Shown one piece after another: positions 1 to 7,215 of a DNA stretch of 38,796 bases. Within the stretch, counting starts at the first letter, position 1. Each line of letters opens with the position of its first letter. The notes under the pieces were generated by a model. The model searched no databases and was not told where the DNA came from. It was given only the letters and a program-made list of their open reading frames with translations. A program made the translations under genes and the position numbers. Source of the stretch: Clostridia bacterium (GTDB lineage: Bacteria; Bacillota; Clostridia; Oscillospirales; CAG-272); contig JAFVRG010000017.1 of assembly GCA_017504405.1 (NCBI GenBank), positions 1 to 38,796 on the forward strand, in the 5' to 3' direction.

Positions 1-194
1 TCGTATAACTTTGCAGGTGGCTTTAGATTATATAGCAGTATTAAAAACGAAGAATTGTTATCTAAGCAATGCTACTCTTGCGGTATGGAAAAATAATAGA
101 CAAATAAGAATTTGTCTGTAGAAATCAATACAAAAAGAAACCTCAATATATTAAAAATCTCCGTAAGTGGTCAAACATGTGGTCAAAGGCGAAA

Positions 195-238
195 AATGGG
201 CTTGTTCAACCCTCGAAGCAGGGAAGAACAAGCCCATT
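195..238 (+). terminator. Perfect 13-bp hairpin with nested inner stem
   Basis: aatgggcttgttc (195-207) pairs perfectly with 226-238, and ccct/aggg (210-213/220-223) pair inside the loop. A short T-rich stretch (ttctttat) follows. It is a plausible terminator for a gene entering from the left edge, but the T-run is weak, so an element end is also possible. Confidence 0.4.
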
Positions 239-291
239 CTTTATATCACGAAAACACGAGATTTAGCGAGGATTTGCGAGAAAATAAAAGA

Positions 292-322
292 AAAACGAGG
301 GTTCGTTATGAACCCTCGTTTT
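292..322. terminator. Perfect 13-bp hairpin flanked by A and T tracts
   Basis: aaaacgagggttc (292-304) pairs with gaaccctcgtttt (310-322) around the loop gttat. A-rich on the left and T-rich on the right, so it could terminate in either direction. No gene is close on either side. Confidence 0.45.
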
Positions 323-573
323 GGTCTGAGTGTAAGGAGCGGAGCGACGGAATAGCGAGCTTGCGAGCGTCCAAGACTTCTCTCTCGGAGAGCGAGGTCG
401 CAGAGCGACATAACTTGCGCTACCCTGTCAAGTCGCATAGTCGAAAATGGCAAATAATCGCAGATTTTTGCCGTTTTCTCCTTGCTTTGTTGACTTCGCG
501 GCGTAAAAACCGTCATTTAGAAGGTTTTTACTTGCTCACCCTACCACCCCAACTGATTAATATATCTTTTTCT

Positions 574-621
574 AGCCGTTTTTGCTTTTTCTAGCCCTTT
601 CTGCTACGCAAAAACGGCTTT
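574..621. terminator. 12-bp hairpin, terminator-like
   Basis: agccgtttttgc (574-585) pairs perfectly with gcaaaaacggct (608-619), followed by ttttc. The 22-nt loop is long for an intrinsic terminator. No plausible gene lies immediately upstream. Confidence 0.35.
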
Positions 622-883
622 TTCATACTCTCCTGACATCTTGTCTCCGTGTACTCCGGTTCTGTTTATGGTCAAAGATGTGGTAAAAAATGAGCTCAAT
701 GTATTCGAGATTTGTGATACAAAGGGCTTGCTTTTTCATTTATCGCTCCCCAAAAAAATTGAGAGCAATAAAAAAAACGCCGGCGAGAAAACTCACCTGA
801 TGAACTGTGTTATTCTTTTGTGTATCTACATTTTACCAACAATTCGCGCGTTTTCAATAGTGTTTTCAAAAATATAGAAATAG

Positions 884-914
884 AAAAAAGCGGCAAGGCC
901 GTCAGCCTTGCCGC
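884..914 (-). terminator. Intrinsic terminator of the metF-metH operon
   Basis: gcggcaaggc (890-899) pairs with gccttgccgc (905-914) around a 5-nt loop. Read on the minus strand it is followed by a run of six T (889-884). It lies about 95 bases past the metH stop and is the natural end of the operon. Confidence 0.85.
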
Positions 915-1007
915 CATCATCAGGGTCGGGACAGCGGTGCAGTTTTTCGACCAATTCTGGTGAATCCGCCGATTCGTACCCTCAAATCCCATAAAATCAT
1001 TATAAAT

Positions 1008-3428
1008 TCATTCCTTCGATAAAGCACTGTTTATATCCATGGCTAAGCGTACAGCCTCCATGGCATCTTTCCCGTATGCGTCAGCTCCGATTGCCGAAGA
1101 ATATTCTTTGGTCAGCACAGCGCCGCCGACGATTATTTTGCACCACGGAGCATCACGTCGGAGCAGAGATATCGTCTCCTGCATATAGGGAACGGTTGTA
1201 GTCATCAATGCACTTAAGCCAACGATAGGAGCGTGCAGCCTTACAACCTCCTTGACAATTCTTTCAGGCTCTACGTCACGGCCAAGATCGGTAACGGCAA
1301 AGCCATAGTTTTCAAGCAACAGCTTCACAATGTTTTTTCCGATGTCATGGATATCTCCCTTGACAGTTGCTATTACAATCGCGCATTTGTCGGCAGAGTG
1401 CGTGCCCGACATCTCGGACTTTATTACTTCAAACGCACTCTTTGCCGCCTCCGCGCTCATAAGGAGCTGAGGAAGATAGACTGTCTTGTTTTCAAACCCA
1501 ATTCCAACCGTGTTGAGTGCGGGGATTATATGCTCCTGCACGACGGTGAGAGGGGGCACTCTCCTTATCATCTCTGCGGTGAGCTGAGCGGCAATGTCCT
1601 TGAGTCCCTTAACGACCGCGCGCTGAAGCTCAGAGCCGTACTCCGACTTATCTTCACGGATAGGCTTTTCAACAACAGGTACCGCTACCGTAGCGGTAGC
1701 AGGCTCTTTTTCCGCAAAGGAAATGAAATCAGAGCAGTTGACGTCAAGCCCTGCGAGTGCGCGATAGGCGTAATAGGTTTTCATCATCTCGTGCGAATAG
1801 GGATTCATAATAGCGGCTGACAGGCCCTCGTTTAGGGCCAGTGCGAAGAAGGTGCCGTTTATCGTATCCCTTGACGGCAGTCCGAATGACACGTTTGATA
1901 CACCAAGCGAGGTGTTGGCACCAAGCTCTCGGCGTATAGTTCCAAGCGCACGAAGCGTTTCTTTTGCGGCGTTTGTGTCCGCGCTCACCGTCATAGCAAG
2001 TGTATCAAAAATTATGTCTTTTTTGTCGATTCCGTATTTTTTAGCCTCAGCCAGTATCCTTTTTGCGATAGCGACTCTACCCTCAGCGGTCTCGGGTATT
2101 CCGTCCTCGTCAAGCGTCAGAGCGACGATAAGCCCGCCATATTTCTTTGCGAGAGGAAATACCGCTTCCATGCTCTCCTTCTTGCCGTTTACCGAGTTTA
2201 TCATCGCCTTTCCATTGTAGCGGCGGAGTGCGCTTTCCATAGCTACGGGGTCGGAGGTGTCTATCTGCAAAGGAAGGTCGAGTATCGCCTGAAGCTCACA
2301 AACCACCTCCGTCAACATCCTCGTCTCGTCTATTTCGGGCAATCCCACGTTGACGTCGAGAATATGTACACCCTTCTCCTGCTGAGCAATACCCTCTCTG
2401 AGAATATAGTCTATATCTCCTGCTCGCAGAGCATCCTTGAAGCGCTTTTTGCCCGTAGGATTTATGCGCTCGCCGATGAGCACGGGGGCAAGGTCAAAAA
2501 CGACTGCATGGGTGTATGAGGATACGAGGGTAATGTCTTTCTTTTTTACAGGTACGGGGGTGATGTTTTTTGATGCGCTGACGAGCGCCGAGATATAGTC
2601 GGGAGTCGTTCCGCAGCAACCGCCTGCGATACGCACACCCTTGGCGATAAGCTCCGAAACATCCTCTGCAAATTCATCGGGCAGGACGTCGTATACCGTT
2701 TTATTGCCAACCGCCCTTGGAAGTCCTGCGTTTGGCTTCAATATGACGGGAACGGACGCGTATTTCAGATACTCCTTTGCTACCGATGCGAGCGCCCTCG
2801 GTCCGAGGGAGCAGTTGATGCCTATAGCATCTGCGCCCATGCCCTCAAGCATAGCGACCATAGCAGAGGGGGAGGCCCCCGTCATCAGCTTGCCATCCTC
2901 ACCGTAGGCGTTGGACACAAAAACGGGAAGCTCGCAGCTCTCCTTGACGGCGAGGAGCGCAGCCTTGGTCTCGTAGCTGTCGTTCATGGTTTCTATAAAT
3001 ATAAGGTCAACGCCATGCTTGACACCGAGCCTTACCGTCTCGGCATACACCGCCACGGCATCCTCAAAATCGAGGTCTCCGTAGGGCTTCAGTAGCTTGC
3101 CGGTAGGCCCGATGTCGAGCGCGACCCACTTTTCCTGGGCACTATGACTCTGTTCTGCCGCACGGCGCGCATTTGCAACGGCTGCGCCGATTATCTTATC
3201 CAGCTCATCCTTTGAAAATTTCAGAATATTCGCACCGAAGGTGTTGGTGCAAACAATATTGCTGCCCGCATCATAATAATCGCGATGTATTTTTGTTACC
3301 GTGTCGGGATGCGTGACATTCCAGCGCTCCGGGAATTCCCCCGGGGCAAGCCCCTCTGCCTGAAGCAGAGTTCCCATGCCACCGTCAAGATAAACGGTAC
3401 TCTCCTTCAAATATTCACAAAGCTTCAT
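1008..3428 (-). CDS. metH: Cobalamin-dependent methionine synthase without activation domain
   Basis: Transfers a methyl group from 5-methyltetrahydrofolate through cobalamin to homocysteine, giving methionine, in the cytoplasm. Domains in order: homocysteine-binding barrel (about 1-290, zinc cysteines in GINCSLGP and GGCCGTTPDY), pterin-binding barrel (about 315-570, LIGERINPTGKKRF and LDVNVGLPEIDE), and cobalamin cap plus B12-binding domain (about 595-806, with the DxHxxG cobalt-ligand motif in KGDIHDIGKN). The C-terminal AdoMet-binding reactivation domain of E. coli MetH (about 1230 residues) is absent; the gene just upstream supplies it. I place the start at the ATG at 3428, because GGAGAG sits directly before it; an in-frame ATG at 3440 would put that ribosome site inside the gene. 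Third gene of metF - activation protein - metH, 17 bases after its neighbour. Confidence is high. Confidence 0.95.
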   Translation of the reverse strand: MKLCEYLKESTVYLDGGMGTLLQAEGLAPGEFPERWNVTHPDTVTKIHRDYYDAGSNIVCTNTFGANILKFSKDELDKIIGAAVANARRAAEQSHSAQEKWVALDIGPTGKLLKPYGDLDFEDAVAVYAETVRLGVKHGVDLIFIETMNDSYETKAALLAVKESCELPVFVSNAYGEDGKLMTGASPSAMVAMLEGMGADAIGINCSLGPRALASVAKEYLKYASVPVILKPNAGLPRAVGNKTVYDVLPDEFAEDVSELIAKGVRIAGGCCGTTPDYISALVSASKNITPVPVKKKDITLVSSYTHAVVFDLAPVLIGERINPTGKKRFKDALRAGDIDYILREGIAQQEKGVHILDVNVGLPEIDETRMLTEVVCELQAILDLPLQIDTSDPVAMESALRRYNGKAMINSVNGKKESMEAVFPLAKKYGGLIVALTLDEDGIPETAEGRVAIAKRILAEAKKYGIDKKDIIFDTLAMTVSADTNAAKETLRALGTIRRELGANTSLGVSNVSFGLPSRDTINGTFFALALNEGLSAAIMNPYSHEMMKTYYAYRALAGLDVNCSDFISFAEKEPATATVAVPVVEKPIREDKSEYGSELQRAVVKGLKDIAAQLTAEMIRRVPPLTVVQEHIIPALNTVGIGFENKTVYLPQLLMSAEAAKSAFEVIKSEMSGTHSADKCAIVIATVKGDIHDIGKNIVKLLLENYGFAVTDLGRDVEPERIVKEVVRLHAPIVGLSALMTTTVPYMQETISLLRRDAPWCKIIVGGAVLTKEYSSAIGADAYGKDAMEAVRLAMDINSALSKE

Positions 3429-3445
3429 ATATCTCTCCATTGCAA

Positions 3446-4051
3446 TTACTCTTGCCTAACTCCCATTATTGCCGTAACCGATTTTGACGGCGACATAAGA
3501 AAACTGTCAATAAGGGTCAGCCCTATTTTTCTCGGGCAGTCAAGCACCTTAAAAATGTCGCCCTGCAATTCGAGTGGCAAATCTCCGTATCCGGGACTGA
3601 AGCGAGGGCAGAGAACCCTGCCTTTCTTCGTTTTCTGCTCGGCAATTTCTCGGCTAAATGCATCACATAGCGCCTCAATGCGCTCCGCTCCTATCGCCTG
3701 GAAAAAGAGAGCCCTTGTCGCTGATACGGCTTTATATCTCGTAATGAGGCGATCGGGCTCAATACCCACCGTAGCAGCGAAAAGAACTATGCTGTCACAG
3801 CCCGAAAGGTTCTTTTTCAAATCCTTTGATAAAATCCTCGCAAATCCTAAGTCAAGCGCCTCGCCGCATACCGATACGGGCAGCTCGCAGTAGCATACCT
3901 TGTAGACGAGCCTATCCATTATTTCGTCTATACATTCATTCAGCATAGGCAAAAGCTCGGGCGCCTCTCCCCTCACACCTGCATAGCGCAGAATTTCGCT
4001 TAAATCAATAGGGGGTGCGTCGTAAAATTTTGTGAAAACAGTGCCCATCAT
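3446..4051 (-). CDS. Vitamin B12-dependent methionine synthase activation-domain protein
   Basis: Stand-alone version of the MetH activation module, which binds S-adenosylmethionine and remethylates oxidised cob(II)alamin on MetH. The diagnostic segment RFSPGYGDLPLELQ near residue 150 is followed by KIGLTLIDSFLMSPSKSVTAIMG, matching the AdoMet-binding core of the family. It has about 201 residues and no signal peptide or membrane segment. Its ATG overlaps the metF stop (ATGA), so the two are probably translationally coupled; a second ATG one codon later is equally possible. The position between metF and a truncated metH makes the partner clear. Electron donor for reactivation cannot be told from this window. 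Confidence 0.9.
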   Translation of the reverse strand: MMGTVFTKFYDAPPIDLSEILRYAGVRGEAPELLPMLNECIDEIMDRLVYKVCYCELPVSVCGEALDLGFARILSKDLKKNLSGCDSIVLFAATVGIEPDRLITRYKAVSATRALFFQAIGAERIEALCDAFSREIAEQKTKKGRVLCPRFSPGYGDLPLELQGDIFKVLDCPRKIGLTLIDSFLMSPSKSVTAIMGVRQE

Positions 4052-4923
4052 CCGAGTATATCCGACAGATTGCTCTGTATTGCCGCCGCAACGTCGGGCT
4101 TGTTCATCGAATAAACGTGTACGTTAGTAATTCCGTTTGCGAACAGATCTATTATTTGGTCGGTGGCATATGCGATTCCCGCCTGCTTCATTGCCGCAGG
4201 GGTAGTACCGAACTTGTCTACCAGCGATTTGAAACGCTGAGGCACAAATGAGCCTGAGAGCTTTATCGCACGCTCAACCTGATTTCCGTTTGTGATAGGC
4301 ATAATTCCGGGAATAATGGGCACGGTTATACCCGCCTCGCGTATCTTGTACATGAAGTTATAGAACAGATTGTTGTCGAAAAACATCTGTGACGTTAGGA
4401 AGGAGCAGCCTGCATCAACCTTCTCCTTGAGATAAAGGATATCCTGCCTCTGATTTTCGCTCTCGGGATGTATCTCGGGATAGCACGCTCCGCCGATACA
4501 AAAATCAGCGCCGCTTTCCTTCAGCTCGTTGATAAGGTCAACCGCATAATGAAAATCCCAGCCCGCACGGTCACTGGCAACGAGTGAGGAGGGAATGTCT
4601 CCCCTGAGAGCCATTACGTTATCAATTCCAGCCTCCCTCATCTGCGCTATTTTCTCTCGGACAGTTTCTCTTGTCGATGAAACGCAGGTCAGGTGCGCAA
4701 GGGTCGGCACGCCGTAGCGCTCCTTTATATTCTTTGCAATGTCCAGGGTATAACGGCTCGTGCCTCCGCCTGCTCCGTAGGTTACGCTCATAAAAGAGGG
4801 ATGCAGCTTTGCTATCTCCTCGGTAGCCGTCTTTACAGTCTTAAATGCGGTATCGGTTTTGGGAGGGAATACCTCGAAGGAGAGCGATAGCTTGTCTTTT
4901 CTAAAAAGCTCTGTCAGTTTCAT
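4048..4923 (-). CDS. metF: 5,10-methylenetetrahydrofolate reductase
   Basis: Reduces 5,10-methylene-THF to 5-methyl-THF, the methyl donor used by the MetH encoded downstream. About 291 residues, typical of bacterial MetF TIM-barrel flavoproteins. Family motifs visible: SFEVFPPK near the N terminus, FMSVTYGAGGGTSRYT, LAHLTCVSSTRE, MALRGDIP, FCIGGACYPEIHPES, FLTSQMFFDN and IPGIMPI. The start is set at the ATG at 4923 because AAGGTG lies 6 bases before it; an upstream GTG at 4932 belongs to that ribosome site. First gene of the methionine operon, preceded by two sigma-A-type promoters. No SAM riboswitch is visible in the short leader. Confidence 0.95.
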   Translation of the reverse strand: MKLTELFRKDKLSLSFEVFPPKTDTAFKTVKTATEEIAKLHPSFMSVTYGAGGGTSRYTLDIAKNIKERYGVPTLAHLTCVSSTRETVREKIAQMREAGIDNVMALRGDIPSSLVASDRAGWDFHYAVDLINELKESGADFCIGGACYPEIHPESENQRQDILYLKEKVDAGCSFLTSQMFFDNNLFYNFMYKIREAGITVPIIPGIMPITNGNQVERAIKLSGSFVPQRFKSLVDKFGTTPAAMKQAGIAYATDQIIDLFANGITNVHVYSMNKPDVAAAIQSNLSDILG

Positions 4924-4951
4924 CGTAATCACCTTTTTACTTATTTATCCT

Positions 4952-4981
4952 ATTGTACCACAAAAGCAGTAGATAAATCAA
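4952..4981 (-). promoter_or_regulatory. Promoter P2 of the metF operon
   Basis: Minus strand TTGATT (4981-4976), 18-bp spacer, TACAAT (4957-4952), about 30 bases before the metF start. A plausible sigma-A promoter by position and sequence. Confidence 0.6.
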
Positions 4982-5037
4982 GTGTTTTCGTGGCGATTAT
5001 ACCCGAAAGAGATCTTTTGTGAGGATGCCGGATTCAT
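4978..5037 (-). CDS. Possible 19-residue leader peptide or repeat-borne ORF
   Basis: ATG at 5037 with GAGGTG seven bases upstream, placed just after promoter P1. It would encode MNPASSQKISFGYNRHENT and stop at 4978, inside promoter P2. It may be a leader peptide for the methionine operon or simply part of an intergenic repeat carrying both promoters. Nothing shows that it is translated. Confidence 0.2.
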   Translation of the reverse strand: MNPASSQKISFGYNRHENT

Positions 5038-5049
5038 AAATACACCTCA

Positions 5050-5078
5050 ATTATATCATAAGCGGCATATCGGGACAA
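5050..5078 (-). promoter_or_regulatory. Promoter P1 upstream of metF
   Basis: Minus strand TTGTCC (5078-5073), 17-bp spacer, TATAAT (5055-5050). It would give a leader of about 120 bases before metF. No known riboswitch fold is evident in that leader. Confidence 0.5.
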
Positions 5079-5165
5079 TATTGTTTTGGGCGTCCTCCCC
5101 CTTACGCCCCAACCGATTAAAATATCTTTGTCCATGAGATAATCAACATCTTAAAGTTTGAATAA

Positions 5166-5207
5166 AAAACGCCGAAGAGGTTCTATTGGATTCCTCATCG
5201 GCGTTTT
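5166..5207 (-). terminator. Intrinsic terminator of the acyltransferase gene
   Basis: 15-base arms 5166-5180 and 5193-5207 pair with a single mismatch around a 12-nt loop. On the minus strand the stem ends in TTTTTTATTC. It lies about 20 bases beyond the stop at 5229. Confidence 0.85.
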
Positions 5208-5228
5208 GGGGCTCGACAAAATAATGTT

Positions 5229-6350
5229 TTATTCAAGGTGTTTTTCATTTTTGGATGTGATACCCGAAAGCTTTTTGTCAATAAAGACAGTTAACTTATT
5301 AACCTTCGCAAGCGAGAATAGAACCTGCCTTATATATTCGATAGCTGTGCATATCAGATAAACCGCCAGTACAAAGCCTATTATTCCGAGAAGGGCAAGC
5401 AGCGGATTTATCTTTAAAAGCGGGAAAAGAGAATTTTGTATTATATGCTTTCTGACGTAGGGGTGCTCGTGTATGAGATACACTCCAAACGATGTTCTGG
5501 CAAAGAAGGTTATTATTTTAAATTCCTTCACCTTAAGATTTGCAAAGAAAAGCAAAAGCGCAAGAGAGCTTATGAAATTAAGAATGAAGTTGTATTCAAA
5601 AATCATGGGGGGATATGAGGAATCAATCCTTATCAGTAGCCCAAAGAGAACGTTTAATAGGCAAGAGAGGAAAAATAGCAAAAGATATATATAGGCAGGG
5701 ATTTTTCTGCCTTTAATGCTAAAAGAGAATCTGTATTTCTTTATCGCACCCCCTACGAGATAAAGGTATATGAGCCACAGTGCGCTGTATCCGTTTTTTA
5801 GGTTGAAAACGTCTCCCGCGTGGAAGGATGCAACGTAGGAAACAATTCCAAAAATGACGGCTAACACGGAGAGAGTGATGCAAACAGTTTTCTTTTCGGC
5901 TCTTTCAATTACGGTATTGAGCAGGGGCATAAACAAGAAGAGAATGAAGTAAGAGGTGAAGTACCAATAAATGCTGCTTGTTACAGGTGTTGAGTAGAGA
6001 AAAAGTCCGTTGAGGCTAAATTCCTCCTTGCCACAAAGGCAAAATACAAAGAAAAAGAGCAGGGAAAAGAAGAGAACCTGAAGATAGAGATTGATTATAT
6101 TTTTAATTCTTACTTTTCTGTCCCCGTTTAAAAATCCCGATGTCAGCGCGAAGCAGTTTACCGCAACAATGCAAATGACTTCCAGGAGTGTGGATATTAC
6201 TCGGAGTGCGGAATTTGGAGCGGCGTTATATAAAATACCGCCAAAATTATTTGAGTGCAAAACAACCACCATGAGCATTGACACAATCTTAAACAGGTCA
6301 ATGGACGGTGTCCTGCCCTGCGGTGAGCTTCTTTCAACAGACTTTTCCAT
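5229..6350 (-). CDS. Acyltransferase family 3 membrane protein
   Basis: Integral membrane protein of about 373 residues in the acyltransferase-3 (OafA/NodX-like) family, which moves acetyl or other acyl groups onto surface glycans or other extracytoplasmic acceptors. The N-terminal family signature is SIDLFKIVSMLMVVVLHSNN, containing the conserved histidine. About ten hydrophobic segments follow, with FARTSFGVYLIHEHPYV near residue 310, the usual conserved late motif. Start at the ATG at 6350, where GGAGGG lies 6 bases upstream; the open frame extends further but runs through the promoter. Single-gene unit with its own promoter and terminator. The acceptor is unknown. Confidence 0.85.
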   Translation of the reverse strand: MEKSVERSSPQGRTPSIDLFKIVSMLMVVVLHSNNFGGILYNAAPNSALRVISTLLEVICIVAVNCFALTSGFLNGDRKVRIKNIINLYLQVLFFSLLFFFVFCLCGKEEFSLNGLFLYSTPVTSSIYWYFTSYFILFLFMPLLNTVIERAEKKTVCITLSVLAVIFGIVSYVASFHAGDVFNLKNGYSALWLIYLYLVGGAIKKYRFSFSIKGRKIPAYIYLLLFFLSCLLNVLFGLLIRIDSSYPPMIFEYNFILNFISSLALLLFFANLKVKEFKIITFFARTSFGVYLIHEHPYVRKHIIQNSLFPLLKINPLLALLGIIGFVLAVYLICTAIEYIRQVLFSLAKVNKLTVFIDKKLSGITSKNEKHLE

Positions 6351-6375
6351 AAAATCCCTCCTAACCCTATAAATA

Positions 6376-6404
6376 ATTATATAACGAAGGTGGGAAGTTG
6401 TCAA
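6376..6404 (-). promoter_or_regulatory. Perfect consensus promoter of the acyltransferase gene
   Basis: Minus strand TTGACA (6404-6399), exactly 17 bp, TATAAT (6381-6376), then 25 bases to the start codon with its GGAGGG site. A full match to the sigma-A consensus suggests strong constitutive transcription or control by a repressor not seen here. Confidence 0.85.
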
Positions 6405-6431
6405 CACTTGCTTTGCCCACTCTTGTGAGCA

Positions 6432-6912
6432 ACGAGCGATTCTCCAACACGGGGTCAAAAAAACAGGAGTACCGAAGTACTCCAAGGCGGGAGAAGCTGA
6501 TGCGGGCATCAGAATTTTTTGCCACGCCGTCGGTCAGCAAGCTACCGCCGCTCTGTGGCAAAAATGCGAACTCCGTATATTCGCAGGGCAAACATACGAG
6601 CGATTCCCCAACACGGGGGGCAAAAAACGGGAGAAGCTGATGCAAGCATCAGAATTTTTTTGCCACGCCGTCGGTCAGCAAGCTAACGCCGCTCTGTGGC
6701 AAAAATGCGAACTCCGTATATTCGCGGAGCGAACATACGAGCGATTCTCCAACACGGGGGGCAAAAAAACAGGAGTACCGAAGTACTCCAAGATGGGAGA
6801 AGCTGATGCGGGCATCAGGATTTTTGCTCGTGCCTTATGAAAGCGAGCTTTCAACGGCTTACTCGCAAATGCGAACTCCGCATATTCACATACGTGAACA
6901 TGCGGAGTGATT
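6432..6912. repeat. Three direct copies of a palindrome-rich repeat
   Basis: Copies begin with acgagcgatt at about 6432, 6596 and 6737, so the first two units are about 164 and 141 bp; copy 2 lacks about 25 bp around the ggagtac-cgaa-gtactcc palindrome found in copies 1 (6466-6483) and 3 (6772-6789). Each unit also holds a ctgatg-catcag palindrome, and copies 1 and 2 a tttttgccac/gtggcaaaaa stem (6516-6525/6555-6564 in copy 1). The last unit decays toward the tRNA gene. The open frames across it on both strands are periodic by-products of the repeat. Confidence 0.85.
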
Positions 6913-6925
6913 CAGCACAGATTAG

Positions 6926-6965
6926 CATAAATAAAACCCACCCGATTGGGTGGGTTTTATTTATG
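6926..6965. terminator. Strong bidirectional terminator of tRNA-Glu
   Basis: About 18-bp perfect stem whose core aaaaccaccc-type arms (6927-6943 and 6948-6964) surround the loop gatt. A/T tracts lie on both sides. The right arm overlaps the CCA end of the tRNA gene, so it ends tRNA transcription immediately after maturation sequences. Confidence 0.8.
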
Positions 6966-7038
6966 GTGACCCGTGGGAGAATCGAACTCCCGTTTCAGCC
7001 TTGAGAGGGCCGTGTCTTAGCCGCTTGACCAACGGGCC
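6964..7038 (-). tRNA. tRNA-Glu (anticodon CTC)
   Basis: 75 bases with an encoded CCA end. On the minus strand the acceptor GGCCCGT pairs with ACGGGTC (one G-T pair), the D arm is GTC-AAGCGGCTAA-GAC, the anticodon stem CGGCC/GGCTG encloses CTCTCAA with anticodon CTC, and the T arm is GGGAG-TTCGATT-CTCCC. It reads GAG codons. It has its own promoter upstream and a terminator abutting the 3' end. The direct repeats at 6432-6912 lie just beyond that terminator. Confidence 0.95.
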
Positions 7039-7057
7039 TTTTTTGTCGAGCGTTGAT

Positions 7058-7086
7058 AGTATAACACATATTTTTTTAAAAATCAA
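7058..7086 (-). promoter_or_regulatory. Promoter of tRNA-Glu
   Basis: Minus strand TTGATT (7086-7081), 17-bp A/T-rich spacer, TATACT (7063-7058), about 20 bases before the first tRNA base. Confidence 0.7.
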
Positions 7087-7157
7087 CCCTTTTTGCAAAA
7101 AAAATTAAAAAATATTGTTGCCTTGTCAAGGTATACCCCCAACTTTAACTTTTTCTA

Positions 7158-7186
7158 TTGATTTAATGTGCTTTTTGTGATAAAAT
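7158..7186 (+). promoter_or_regulatory. Promoter of the glycosyltransferase gene
   Basis: TTGATT (7158-7163), 17-bp spacer, TAAAAT (7181-7186), followed after about 18 bases by the GGAGA ribosome site at 7205. Confidence 0.65.
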
Positions 7187-7215
7187 ATCCCTATAAAATG
7201 CAAAGGAGATTTACC

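Larger units (their letters stand above)
1..889. other. Intergenic, hairpin-rich region without a convincing gene
   Basis: No open frame here has a good ribosome site and a protein-like composition. Frame 1 is open from the window edge to a TAA at 94-96 and reads as a short tail ending SCGMEK; frame 2 is open to about 120. Either could be the end of a gene lying outside. Bases 164-185 and 667-682 share a GGTCAAA-ATGTGGT core. The stretch 330-420 is full of small self-complementary pieces, for example gtcgc-aga-gcgac. Several perfect hairpins are listed separately. I read it as the decayed edge of an integrated element, but that is inference. Confidence 0.4.

Noticed and set aside
112..594. 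Open frame of 160 codons in the left region
   Set aside because: It crosses several perfect hairpins, has an Arg/Ser-rich composition typical of random reading, and lacks a ribosome site.
641..877. Open frame of 78 codons
   Set aside because: No ribosome site and low-complexity, A-rich coding; looks like chance reading in a decayed repeat.
4924..5050. SAM (S-box) riboswitch before the methionine operon
   Set aside because: The leader is short and I see neither the conserved S-box core nor a terminator/antiterminator pair.
6367..6840. ORFs on both strands inside the palindromic repeats
   Set aside because: They follow the repeat period, have no ribosome sites, and the minus-strand one runs through the perfect promoter of the acyltransferase gene.
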